Origin: an uncultured Verrucomicrobiota bacterium
GTDB lineage: Bacteria > Verrucomicrobiota > Kiritimatiellia > RFP12 > UBA1067
Reading direction: 5' to 3'
Assembly: GCA_947305825.1 (NCBI GenBank)
Contig: CAMZET010000046.1
Location: forward strand, 1-8,993
Length of the DNA: 8,993 nt
Positions within the stretch are counted from its first letter, which is position 1. The number at the start of each line of letters is the position of its first letter. Shown here one piece after another: positions 1-6,188 of this stretch. Both the position numbers and the translations under genes were made by a program. A model generated the notes under the pieces. It saw only the letters and a list, made by a program, of their open reading frames with translations, was not told the origin of the DNA and made no database searches.

Positions 1-757
1 AGAAGTTGTCGACGCTCGTCTTGGACATCTGGGTGTGCGGCTTCATGCCGGCGGTATCGACGAGCATGTAGCGTCTGGCGTCGGGGCCCGAGCCGATGGT
101 GAAGGGGATTTCGACGGCGTCGCGGGTGGTGCCGGGGATGTCGGAGACGATTACGCGCGGGGCGTTTAGGAGGCGGTTTACGTATGAGCTTTTGCCGGAG
201 TTGGGTCTGCCGACGATGGCGACGCGCAGGGCTAGCGCGGCCTCGTCGCCATCTCCCGGCGGCGGCAGGCGCTCGACGAGGGCGTCGACGAGCGCGTCGA
301 TGCCGCGCGAATGTTCCGCCGACGTCGCGAACACGGGAAGGCCGAAGCGCTCGAATTCCGCCGCCCGCCAGTCGTCGGCGGACGTGTCGCACTTGTTGGC
401 GGCGATGATGCACTTCACGCCAGACTCCCTGACGCGCTGGATTACCTCGGCGTCCAGCGGCGTGATGCCGTCGCGCGCGTCCACGACGATGCAGCAGACG
501 GCGGAGTCCTCGACGGCGAGGGCGGCCTGTTCGCGCGTCTCGCCGTCGAGCGGGTCGCCGGTGAGGGAGCGGTCGAAGGCGATGCCGCCGGTATCGACGA
601 GCATGACGCGGCGGTCTTTCAGGGAAATTTCGCGCGTGACGCGGTCGCGCGTGACGCCGGGCTGGTCGAACACGATGGCCACGCGCTTGCGCGCGAGGCG
701 GTTGAAGAGCGCGCTCTTGCCAGTGTTGGGTCTTCCTACGAGGGATACGACGTTCAT
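1..757 (-). CDS. der: Ribosome biogenesis GTPase Der (EngA), 3' end missing
   Basis: Der is a cytoplasmic tandem-domain GTPase that binds the 50S ribosomal subunit and is needed for its late assembly. The reading frame stays open to the left edge, so about 252 of the roughly 440-490 residues usual for the family are visible. The first G domain has a P-loop GRPNTGKS at residues 8-15, then QPGVTRD, a DTGG switch II and NKCD. The second P-loop GRPNSGKS lies at residues 183-190, followed by IPGTTRD and DTAGM. Two consecutive G domains with these motifs are diagnostic. The start at 757 puts MNVVSLVGRPN directly before the first P-loop, and GAGG/AAAGG at 775-767 lies about 9 nt upstream. It is the last visible gene of a leftward nifU-DUF1846-der block, 73 nt after DUF1846. 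The switch II segment of domain 2 reads AGMKPHTQM, where many Der proteins have a basic stretch. The C-terminal KH-like domain is outside the window. Confidence 0.96.
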   Translation of the reverse strand, partial: MNVVSLVGRPNTGKSALFNRLARKRVAIVFDQPGVTRDRVTREISLKDRRVMLVDTGGIAFDRSLTGDPLDGETREQAALAVEDSAVCCIVVDARDGITPLDAEVIQRVRESGVKCIIAANKCDTSADDWRAAEFERFGLPVFATSAEHSRGIDALVDALVERLPPPGDGDEAALALRVAIVGRPNSGKSSYVNRLLNAPRVIVSDIPGTTRDAVEIPFTIGSGPDARRYMLVDTAGMKPHTQMSKTSVDNF

Positions 758-775
758 CGCGGCCGGCCTTTCCTC

Positions 776-818
776 TTTTTTAATGGTGGAGTGGGTTGGG
801 ATGGTGTGGTGGTTGTGT
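776..818 (-). other. 43-nt G-free, C/A-rich leader tract before der
   Basis: On the leftward transcript the gap between DUF1846 and der contains 43 consecutive bases without a G, mostly C and A (CACAACCACCACACC and similar), ending in a short A run before the der ribosome binding site. In a genome this rich in G such a tract is compositionally unusual. C-rich, G-poor unstructured RNA is the known signature of Rho loading sites and of open ribosome standby sites, but neither function is shown here. I see no TATAAT-like promoter and no hairpin in the 73-nt gap, so der is probably read through from upstream. Confidence 0.5.
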
Positions 819-830
819 CGGGCGGCGCGT

Positions 831-1847
831 TCAGTCCGCCTTTGCCATGACGGAGAGAGCGCGGGCGAGCATCTGCATGTCGGCGCGGCCGGCCTGGAAG
901 TCGGCCATCACGCGCTCGTAGCGCCGCAGGCACTCCTCGCGCGACGCCGCCCGCACCACCACGTCGTTCACGATGCCGGATGCTATCCTGTTCACCCCCA
1001 TGTCCGTCGGGCTGCGGTACGGGCACTCCTCGCCCATCATCCGCTCCCAGATTTCGCGCAGGATCGGGTATGCGTCTATGTCGCGGTTGTAGTTCACGCG
1101 CATCTCGCCGCCGTACGCGAGGTAGTGGTGGGGGTCAATCTGGTTCTCGTCGTGCAGGTCGAGCGTCGCCGCCTCGTAGGCGACGTTCAGCGGGTGCATG
1201 AGCGGCAGGTTCCACACCGGGAAAGTCTCGAACTTCGCGTAGGCGGCGCGGTTGCCGCGCTTCACCTCGTGGTACAGCATCGTCAGGCACGTCGCGAACT
1301 TCCCCGAGCCCGGCCCCGGACCCGTCACGACGACAATCGGCTTGTCCGTCGGTATGTAGTCGTTGCGCCCGTAGCCGTCCTCGCTCACAATCGTCTCCAG
1401 GTCGTTCGGGTAGCCCTTTATCGGGTAGTGGTAGAAGACGGCGACGCCGCCGTCCTCGAGCGTCTTGGCGAATGCGCGCGCCGTCGGGTGGCCGTCGAAG
1501 CGCGTAATCGCCACTCCGCGCACCGATATGCCGTGCTCGCGCATCACGTTGATGAGCTTGAGCGTCTCCTCCTCGTACGTGGTGCCGTAGTCGGCGCGCT
1601 TCTTCTTCGCCTCGATGTCCCCGGCGTAGATGCACAGCACGAGCTCCGCCTGGTCGCCGAGCGACTGCAACAACCTGAGCTTCACGTTCGGGTCGTAGCC
1701 CGGCAGGCATCGCGCCGCGTGGTTGTCGTTCGTCAGCTTGCCGCCGAACTCCAGGTAGAGCTTGCCGTATTTCTCCGCGCGACGGCGGATTTCCGCGCCC
1801 TGCTCGCTCAGGTACTTGTCGTTGTCGAAGCCGTTCTTCATCCTCAT
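831..1847 (-). CDS. DUF1846 (UPF0371) family protein, C-terminally short
   Basis: This is a 338-residue member of the DUF1846 family, whose biochemical role I do not know to be established. It matches the family N-terminal region from end to end as I recall it: KYGKLYLEFGGKL, LPGYDPNVKLRLLQ, LCIYAGDIEAKKKRADYG, a glycine-rich loop TGPGPGSGK at residues 175-183 that resembles a nucleotide-binding P-loop, then GYAKFETFP-like AAYAKFETFPVWNLP, AYEAAT, VNYNRDI and SPTDMGVNR. Family members I know are about 490-510 residues, so roughly the last 150-160 are missing. The stop is followed by only 73 nt before der, with no remnant of the missing part. The start at 1847 is chosen because it forms an ATGA overlap with the nifU stop and has GAGGTG (1861-1856) 8 nt upstream. 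A second in-frame ATG lies at 1841, but it has worse spacing. Translation is probably coupled to nifU. A function in nucleotide or metal metabolism would be speculation. Confidence 0.92.
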   Translation of the reverse strand: MRMKNGFDNDKYLSEQGAEIRRRAEKYGKLYLEFGGKLTNDNHAARCLPGYDPNVKLRLLQSLGDQAELVLCIYAGDIEAKKKRADYGTTYEEETLKLINVMREHGISVRGVAITRFDGHPTARAFAKTLEDGGVAVFYHYPIKGYPNDLETIVSEDGYGRNDYIPTDKPIVVVTGPGPGSGKFATCLTMLYHEVKRGNRAAYAKFETFPVWNLPLMHPLNVAYEAATLDLHDENQIDPHHYLAYGGEMRVNYNRDIDAYPILREIWERMMGEECPYRSPTDMGVNRIASGIVNDVVVRAASREECLRRYERVMADFQAGRADMQMLARALSVMAKAD

Positions 1848-1861
1848 CGCTTGTTCACCTC
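1844..1861 (-). promoter_or_regulatory. Ribosome binding site and ATGA overlap coupling nifU to DUF1846
   Basis: GAGGTG (1861-1856), inside the last codons of nifU, stands 8 nt before ATG at 1847. The sequence ATGA holds the DUF1846 start (1847-1845) and the nifU stop TGA (1846-1844). This decides the DUF1846 start over the longer upstream frame, which would run through nifU in another reading frame, and over the internal ATG at 1841. It implies termination-reinitiation coupling. Confidence 0.8.
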
Positions 1862-2410
1862 GTCGAGAATGGCCTGGATTTTCGGTATGCACCGGCCGCA
1901 GCCGCCGCCCGCCTTCGTGAAATTCGTCACCTCCTCCACCGTCGTGAGCTGGTTCTCGATGATTACGCGCCTGACTTCGTTCTCCGACACGTTGTAGCAC
2001 GTGCATAGCGTCTCGTCCTCCAGGCTCCGGTCCGCGTTCTCGCCCGTCTCGTAGTTCTTGATGGCCGCCTCCATCGCCTCGCGCCCCATCACCGAGCAGT
2101 GCATCTTCTGCGGCGGAAGACCGCCAAGATAGTCCGCAATCTGCTGGTTCGTGATTTTTTTCGCTTCCTCGAGCGTCTTGCCGACGACCATCTCGGTGAG
2201 CGCCGAGGACGACGCGATTGCCGACGCGCACCCGAACGTCTGGAACTTCGCTTCCGCTATGCGCCCGTCCGCGCCGAGCTTGAACTGGAACTTCAGCGCG
2301 TCTCCGCAGGCGAGCGAGCCGACCGTCGCCTCGCCGTCGGGCTTCTCTATCGTCCCCACGTTCCGCGGGTTGCGGAAGTGGTCCATCATCTTCTCAGAAT
2401 AATTCCACAT
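1844..2410 (-). CDS. nifU: NifU-like Fe-S cluster assembly scaffold (IscU domain plus BFD-like [2Fe-2S] domain)
   Basis: This 188-residue protein is predicted to be a cytoplasmic scaffold on which Fe-S clusters are built before transfer to apoproteins. Residues 1-125 form an IscU-type domain with the three ligand cysteines C35 (LACGD, with the conserved D37), C61 (FGCASAIASSS) and C105 (MHCSVM). Residues 130-185 form a BFD-like [2Fe-2S] domain with C136-x-C138 and C171-x-x-C174 (AGGGCGRC). Classical NifU adds a third, C-terminal Nfu domain, which is absent, so this is the two-domain form. ATG at 2410 gives the standard MWNYSEKMMDHFRNPRN start, and AGGAGG (2424-2419) stands 8 nt upstream. It is first in its operon, with a promoter at 2485-2468, and overlaps the DUF1846 start by 4 nt. 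No cysteine desulfurase (nifS/iscS) is adjacent on either side, so sulfur donation must come from elsewhere in the genome. Whether it serves nitrogenase or general Fe-S assembly cannot be told; general assembly is likelier because no nif genes are present. Confidence 0.94.
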   Translation of the reverse strand: MWNYSEKMMDHFRNPRNVGTIEKPDGEATVGSLACGDALKFQFKLGADGRIAEAKFQTFGCASAIASSSALTEMVVGKTLEEAKKITNQQIADYLGGLPPQKMHCSVMGREAMEAAIKNYETGENADRSLEDETLCTCYNVSENEVRRVIIENQLTTVEEVTNFTKAGGGCGRCIPKIQAILDEVNKR

Positions 2411-2438
2411 TGCCTCTGCCTCCTGCTTTCTCGCTTCG

Positions 2439-2457
2439 CGGGCGGCATCCCCGCCCG
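2439..2457 (-). promoter_or_regulatory. Hairpin in the nifU 5' leader
   Basis: The 7-bp perfect stem CGGGCGG/CCGCCCG with a 5-nt loop lies between the nifU -10 box (2474-2469) and its ribosome binding site (2424-2419). If transcription starts about 7 nt after the -10 box, the hairpin begins within about 5 nt of the mRNA 5' end. It has no following U run on the leftward strand, so it is not a terminator. It could protect the 5' end or be part of an operator; nothing here decides between these. Confidence 0.5.
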
Positions 2458-2467
2458 TGAAAAGAGT

Positions 2468-2485
2468 ATTATACCATTTATTCGC
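2468..2485 (-). promoter_or_regulatory. Promoter of the nifU-DUF1846-der operon
   Basis: Read leftward, CGAATAAATGGTATAATA contains a perfect -10 box TATAAT (2474-2469) preceded by TGG, which is a TGn extended -10 element. No TTGACA-like -35 is visible at 16-18 nt spacing. The transcript would start near 2462 and have a leader of about 50 nt. The same 18 bases occur exactly in the alaS promoter (6134-6151). Confidence 0.8.
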
Positions 2486-2499
2486 CGTTCGCGCCTGAG

Positions 2500-2519
2500 C
2501 GCAGGGCCTTGGCTGCGCC
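2500..2519. repeat. Inverted repeat between the divergent nifU and efp promoters
   Basis: GCGCAG and CTGCGC form a perfect 6-bp inverted repeat around an 8-nt centre. It lies upstream of both promoters, about 25 nt from the nifU -10 box and about 67 nt from the efp -10 box. It could be a protein-binding operator, but 6-bp GC-rich inverted repeats are expected by chance in such DNA. The rest of 2411-2665 holds the two promoters, the nifU leader hairpin and the two ribosome binding sites, and no credible gene. Confidence 0.3.
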
Positions 2520-2583
2520 GCCCGCCGGCAGCGTCGACAGGCGGCCAGGCGTCATGTTGCGCCAAGCGCGGCGCCGCGATTTT

Positions 2584-2592
2584 TGCTATAAT
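2584..2592 (+). promoter_or_regulatory. Promoter of efp (extended -10)
   Basis: TGCTATAAT holds a perfect TATAAT (2587-2592) with the TGn extension directly before it. There is no good -35: TTGCGC at 2557-2562 is 24 nt away, too far. Transcription would start near 2599, giving a leader of about 67 nt. The leader ends in AGGAG (2655-2659), 6 nt before the efp ATG, and can form a weak stem GGCGA/TCGCC (2619-2623 with 2641-2645). Confidence 0.75.
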
Positions 2593-2665
2593 ACCCGCCG
2601 CAACGGAAACGAACAACAGGCGAAGCGGCTCTTTCCCGTCTCGCCGGAAACACTAGGAGACAAAA

Positions 2666-3241
2666 ATGGGCGAAGTAATCGGTGCGGGCGAACTGCACAA
2701 GGGCGTAAAGCTCCTCATCGACGGCGAACCGTGGGAAATCACCGAGTTCGACTTCTCGAAGCCGGGCAAGGGCCAGGCCATCTACAACTGCAAACTGCGC
2801 AACATGATGACCGGCGGCGGCATGTCCAAGAGCTACCGCTCCGGCGACAAGTTCGAAAAGCCCGACCTGACGCAGCAGAGCGTGACGTATTCCTACGACG
2901 ACGGGCAGGCGTTCGTCTTCACGGACGACAATTTCGAGGAAATCCGCGTCAGCTACGACGTGATGGGCGACAAGAAGTTCTTCCTGATGGACGAGATGGA
3001 GGTCTCGGCGCTGTTCTTCAACGACAAGGTGATAGGCATCGCTCTGCCGCAGCTTGTGGAGCGCAAGGTAATCAAGGTGGAGCCTGGCGTGAAGGGGAAC
3101 ACTGCGAGCGGCAAGGTGACGAAGCCGGCGACGGTCGAGGGCGGGTACGTGTGCGCGGTGCCGCTGTTCATCAACGAAGGCGACGTGGTGCGCATCAACA
3201 CTGAGACCGGGGAGTACAACGACCGCGTTTCCACGAAGTAG
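2666..3241 (+). CDS. efp: Translation elongation factor P
   Basis: EF-P enters the ribosomal E-site region and relieves stalling at consecutive prolines. The 191-residue length is normal for the family (about 185-190). The N-terminal KOW-like domain carries the loop SKPGKGQA with K35 at its tip, the position that is beta-lysylated by EpmA/EpmB in E. coli-type EF-P. The PGKGQ context suggests this lysine-type factor rather than the arginine (rhamnosylated) type. The middle OB domain has TYSYDDGQAFVFTDD, and the C-terminal OB domain shows LPQLVERKVIKVEPGVKG, TKPATVEGG, VPLFINEGDVVRINTETGEY, the conserved EF-P ending. No epmA or epmB is in the window. ATG at 2666 follows AGGAG with 6 nt spacing and its own extended -10 promoter. 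The helicase-nuclease gene starts 8 nt after its stop and is probably cotranscribed. Confidence 0.97.
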   Translation: MGEVIGAGELHKGVKLLIDGEPWEITEFDFSKPGKGQAIYNCKLRNMMTGGGMSKSYRSGDKFEKPDLTQQSVTYSYDDGQAFVFTDDNFEEIRVSYDVMGDKKFFLMDEMEVSALFFNDKVIGIALPQLVERKVIKVEPGVKGNTASGKVTKPATVEGGYVCAVPLFINEGDVVRINTETGEYNDRVSTK

Positions 3242-3244
3242 CTT

Positions 3245-3252
3245 GAAGGATG
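3245..3252 (+). promoter_or_regulatory. Helicase-nuclease start with Shine-Dalgarno touching the ATG
   Basis: GAAGG (3245-3249) abuts the ATG at 3250 with no spacer, instead of the usual 5-9 nt. An in-frame TGA at 3244-3246 rules out any earlier start, and no alternative ATG or GTG lies before the Walker A motif at residues 12-16. The efp stop is only 8 nt upstream, so translation probably depends on ribosomes terminating on efp. Confidence 0.6.
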
Positions 3253-6111
3253 CTGTCGAACAGGCTGATTGAGGCGAGCGCCGGCACCGGGAAGACGCAC
3301 GCGCTTGTCGAAAGGCTTGTGGAGGCATTGCGCGCCGGGGCCGCGCCGCGCGAGATTGTGGCTCTCACGTTCTCGCGCGCGGCCGCCGGCGAGATTTTTT
3401 CCCGTTTTGTCACGCGCTTGGCGCAGGAACCGGCGGATTTGCCGCTTTTGCGAAGCGTCGTCGAGACCCAGCACCTGTCGCAGATTGGTACGCTCGACTC
3501 GTTCCTAGTGCGCTACGTGCAGATGTTCCCGCTGGAACTTGGCATCGGCGGCGACATGAAGGTGCTGGAGGGGTTCGCGGAGACGAACGCCGCCGCCGCC
3601 GCCGCCATCGCCGTCCTCCGCGACCGCGACAGCGTGCGCAAACGCATCGTCCTCGACGCTTTCAAGCTCGTCTCCGGCAACAAGGCGGAGCGCTCCTGGC
3701 TCGACAAGTACAAGGCGTTCGTCAAGGACTGGCAGTCGCTGAGCCTGGACCGTCCCGGCTGGCTGGGCGCGGCCGGGCTCGAAGCGCTCGGCTGCGCGGA
3801 AGACCCGGTGTTCGCGGCGCATCCCGGCGGCAAGCGGGCCATTCGCGACGCGGTGCGCTCTTGCGCACGCGCTCTCGCGCCGCTCGAATCCAAGCGCGGC
3901 GTAGCGACGTTCATCGCCGCGCTCTCTTCGTTCCCTGCCACGCGCCCTGCCAGGGTGCCGAAAGCCGTCGAAAGCGAGCCGGCGGCGCGGCAGGCCGTCC
4001 GCTTGATGTGCGCTTGGCGGCTTCTCGACGCAATCGACGCCGCTCACGGGCTCGACACGCTGCTGGAGCGTTTCGAGAGCGAATATGATGCGAGGGTGCG
4101 TTCTCGCGGGCGGCTGTCGTTCGCCGACATCCCGCGCCTCGTGGCGCGGCTCGACCCGGCCGTGCGCCTCGCCCTCGAATACCGCCTCGACGCCCGCATA
4201 CGCCATTGGGCGCTCGACGAATTCCAGGACACGAGCCGCGGGCAGTGGAACGCCATATCCAATCTCGTCGACGAGGCGGTGCAGTCAGCGGACGGCGAGC
4301 GCAGCGTGTTCATCGTCGGCGACTGCAAGCAGGCGATTTACGGCTGGCGCAACGGCGACGTGGCGATTTTCGCCGGCGAACGCGACTCCGGGCGATACGA
4401 AGTCGGCGAACTCAACGAGTCGTGGCGCTACACGATGGAGATAGCGGACGCGGTGAACCGCGTATTCGGCTCGCGGAACATGGCGCGGTTCGGCAAATGG
4501 CGCTGTCCGGAGCACGTGGCGCACGACGGGAAGCGTCGCGGCTTCGTCAAGGTAGTGGAGGCGGAAGGGCCGGATGCCGGCGATTTCGCGGCGGCTGTGG
4601 CGGCGGAACTCAACGCGGTGCGCCCTTGGGAGCGCGGCATCGAGACGGCGGTGCTGGTGCGGCAGAACAGTTTCGGCGAAGAGTTGGGTATGCAACTGCG
4701 CCTTGCCGGCATCCCGTGCGTCTGGGAAGGCGAGAGCGCCGTGCTCGATACGCCGGTCTTGCGGGCGTTCACCGCCCTCGTGCGCCTCGCGGAGCATCCG
4801 GGCGACGAACTCGCGTACAACCACATATTGCGCACTCCGCTCGCCCGCGCCCTCTATCCGGGCGGCATGCCGCCTCGCGTTCAGGTCTCGCGGGAGGCCA
4901 GGGACTCGCTGACCACGCGCGGCCTTGTCCGCACTTTCCAGGATGCCCGCTCCAGGCTCGGGCCGGACGCCTGGGACGACTTCACGGAAAGCCGCTTCGC
5001 CGACATGCTCCGCGCCGCGTCCGCTTTCGAACTTTCGCTCGAGCCGGGTACGCGTCTCACGTCGTTCATAGAGTATCTGGAGGCGGTGCGCCGCCGCGGA
5101 GCCGCCGCGCCAGGCTCCGTGAGGATTATGACAATCCACCACTCCAAGGGGCTCGGCTTCGACTTCGTCATACTGCCGCTGCGCGAGACGCGCGGTATAG
5201 ACGGCGCGTCCGACAAGCCCCTGGAGGGGCCGGGCGGGCCGCGCGGCTCCTGGCTGCTGCCGCCCGTCGGCGATGAGGCGGCTCACTGCTTCGGCGCCAC
5301 CGCAGAGGCTTATGACAGAGGACTGGACGCGAGCATCTACGAGTCGCTTTGCCTGTATTACGTGGCCATGACGCGCGCCAAAACCGCGCTTTCGATTGTG
5401 ACGCAGCCCGCGCCGAAGAAAGAGGCGTCCGTCACGCGCTTCTCCGACTTCATTCGCGAAAGCGCTTTGGAGACGGACGGCGACGCAGCCTGGTTCCTGC
5501 GCGGCGCGGACGCGGCGCAAGCGACGCCCACCGGCAGTGTGGAGCGCGAACGCGAAGGCGCGGCCGTGCCGCCGCCGCCGAAACGTCTGCCGCGCGAGGA
5601 AGTGCGCCGCCGCACGCCGTCGCTGCTGTTCAAGTCGGGCATACAGGCCGGTTCGCTATTCGAGACTTCCGCCGGACGCGCCCGCGCTCTCGCCCAAGGC
5701 GCCGCCGCCCATGCCGCCTGGCAGCAGCTCGAATGGCTCGACCCCGATAATGCCCGCACACCCTTCGAAATGGCGCTCGTCAAGCCGAGCGGCTTCGTCG
5801 AACTCTGGCGCGAACGCGCCTACGAGCGCTTCGCCGACGGCGCCTGGGAGTCTGGACAGCTCGACCGCGTCGTCTTCACCCGCGAAAGCGGCAGCCGCCT
5901 CGTCGCGACCGTCTACGACTTCAAGACTAACGCAATCCGCGACGGCGAAAGCAGCGAGGCGTTCCGCGAACGCATGGCCGCCGCCTACGAACCCCAGATG
6001 GCCGCGTACCGCCAGGCCGTCGCCGACCTCGCGTCCATCCCGCTGCGCGACGTCCGCACCGTGCTCCTACTGGCCGCCACGGGAGACGCTGCGACCTTGC
6101 ATTGCGCTTGA
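3250..6111 (+). CDS. RecB/AddA-like UvrD-family helicase with C-terminal PD-(D/E)XK nuclease
   Basis: A 953-residue SF1A helicase fused to a RecB-type nuclease, expected to unwind and resect DNA ends in double-strand-break repair. Helicase motifs in order: Walker A ASAGTGKT (residues 9-16), LTFSRAAAGEI (Ia), TLDSF, Walker B LDEFQDTS (322-329), GDCKQAIYGWR (357-367), VRIMTIHHSKGLGFD (624-638) and YYVAMTRAK (703-711). The nuclease domain keeps every expected residue: H821, D872 (QLDRV), D890 and K892 (YDFKT), and Q916/Y920 (QMAAY). The opening RLIEASAGTGKT resembles RecB, and like RecB it begins almost at Walker A without a UvrD-type Q motif. It is shorter than typical AddA or RecB (about 1,150-1,250). 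A partner subunit (addB, recC, recD) is not adjacent. The ATG is fixed by an upstream in-frame stop, and the gene follows efp by 8 nt. Assignment to AddA or RecB by name is not safe from motifs alone. Confidence 0.92.
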   Translation: MLSNRLIEASAGTGKTHALVERLVEALRAGAAPREIVALTFSRAAAGEIFSRFVTRLAQEPADLPLLRSVVETQHLSQIGTLDSFLVRYVQMFPLELGIGGDMKVLEGFAETNAAAAAAIAVLRDRDSVRKRIVLDAFKLVSGNKAERSWLDKYKAFVKDWQSLSLDRPGWLGAAGLEALGCAEDPVFAAHPGGKRAIRDAVRSCARALAPLESKRGVATFIAALSSFPATRPARVPKAVESEPAARQAVRLMCAWRLLDAIDAAHGLDTLLERFESEYDARVRSRGRLSFADIPRLVARLDPAVRLALEYRLDARIRHWALDEFQDTSRGQWNAISNLVDEAVQSADGERSVFIVGDCKQAIYGWRNGDVAIFAGERDSGRYEVGELNESWRYTMEIADAVNRVFGSRNMARFGKWRCPEHVAHDGKRRGFVKVVEAEGPDAGDFAAAVAAELNAVRPWERGIETAVLVRQNSFGEELGMQLRLAGIPCVWEGESAVLDTPVLRAFTALVRLAEHPGDELAYNHILRTPLARALYPGGMPPRVQVSREARDSLTTRGLVRTFQDARSRLGPDAWDDFTESRFADMLRAASAFELSLEPGTRLTSFIEYLEAVRRRGAAAPGSVRIMTIHHSKGLGFDFVILPLRETRGIDGASDKPLEGPGGPRGSWLLPPVGDEAAHCFGATAEAYDRGLDASIYESLCLYYVAMTRAKTALSIVTQPAPKKEASVTRFSDFIRESALETDGDAAWFLRGADAAQATPTGSVEREREGAAVPPPPKRLPREEVRRRTPSLLFKSGIQAGSLFETSAGRARALAQGAAAHAAWQQLEWLDPDNARTPFEMALVKPSGFVELWRERAYERFADGAWESGQLDRVVFTRESGSRLVATVYDFKTNAIRDGESSEAFRERMAAAYEPQMAAYRQAVADLASIPLRDVRTVLLLAATGDAATLHCA
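3589..3606 (+). repeat. Six GCC triplets encoding an alanine run
   Basis: Six tandem GCC codons lie inside the helicase-nuclease gene and encode alanines 114-119, between TLDSF and the helicase insertion domain. It is a potential slippage site, but a change in triplet number would only lengthen or shorten the alanine run. Confidence 0.6.
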
Positions 6112-6133
6112 TGCGCTCTTCACGCGCAACCGC

Positions 6134-6151
6134 CGAATAAATGGTATAATA
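6134..6151 (+). promoter_or_regulatory. Promoter of alaS and the amidohydrolase gene
   Basis: CGAATAAATGGTATAATA contains TATAAT at 6145-6150 preceded by TGG (extended -10), and no good -35. It lies in the 77-nt gap after the helicase-nuclease stop and would start transcription near 6157, giving a leader of about 32 nt with a modest AAGAAGAG ribosome binding site (6171-6178). All 18 bases match the nifU promoter on the other strand at 2485-2468. Confidence 0.8.
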
Positions 6152-6188
6152 TGCGGCCATACCAACGAACAAGAAGAGAAATACAGCC

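Noticed and set aside
96..1997. A 633-residue open frame on the plus strand opposite der, DUF1846 and nifU
   Set aside because: Its product is low-complexity Arg/Ala/Val/His sequence with no recognisable domain, while the opposite strand encodes clear conserved families. In GC-rich DNA, antisense frames of this length are expected.
1848..2231. Upstream extension of the DUF1846 frame to an ATG at 2231
   Set aside because: The extra 128 residues overlap nifU in another frame, are Gly/Arg-rich without family similarity, and the ATGA overlap with GAGGTG gives a much better start at 1847.
2557..2562. TTGCGC as the -35 box of the efp promoter
   Set aside because: The spacing to TATAAT is 24 nt, far outside the usual 16-18; the TGn extension explains the promoter better.
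4206..5520. Long frames on both strands inside the helicase-nuclease gene (356 residues plus, 411 residues minus)
   Set aside because: Both are Arg/Ala/Gly-rich shadows overlapping conserved helicase motifs, with no domain features.
6102..6129. TTGCGC/GCGCAA inverted repeat at the helicase-nuclease stop as a terminator
   Set aside because: The stem is only 6 bp with a 16-nt loop and no U run follows, so it does not qualify as an intrinsic terminator.
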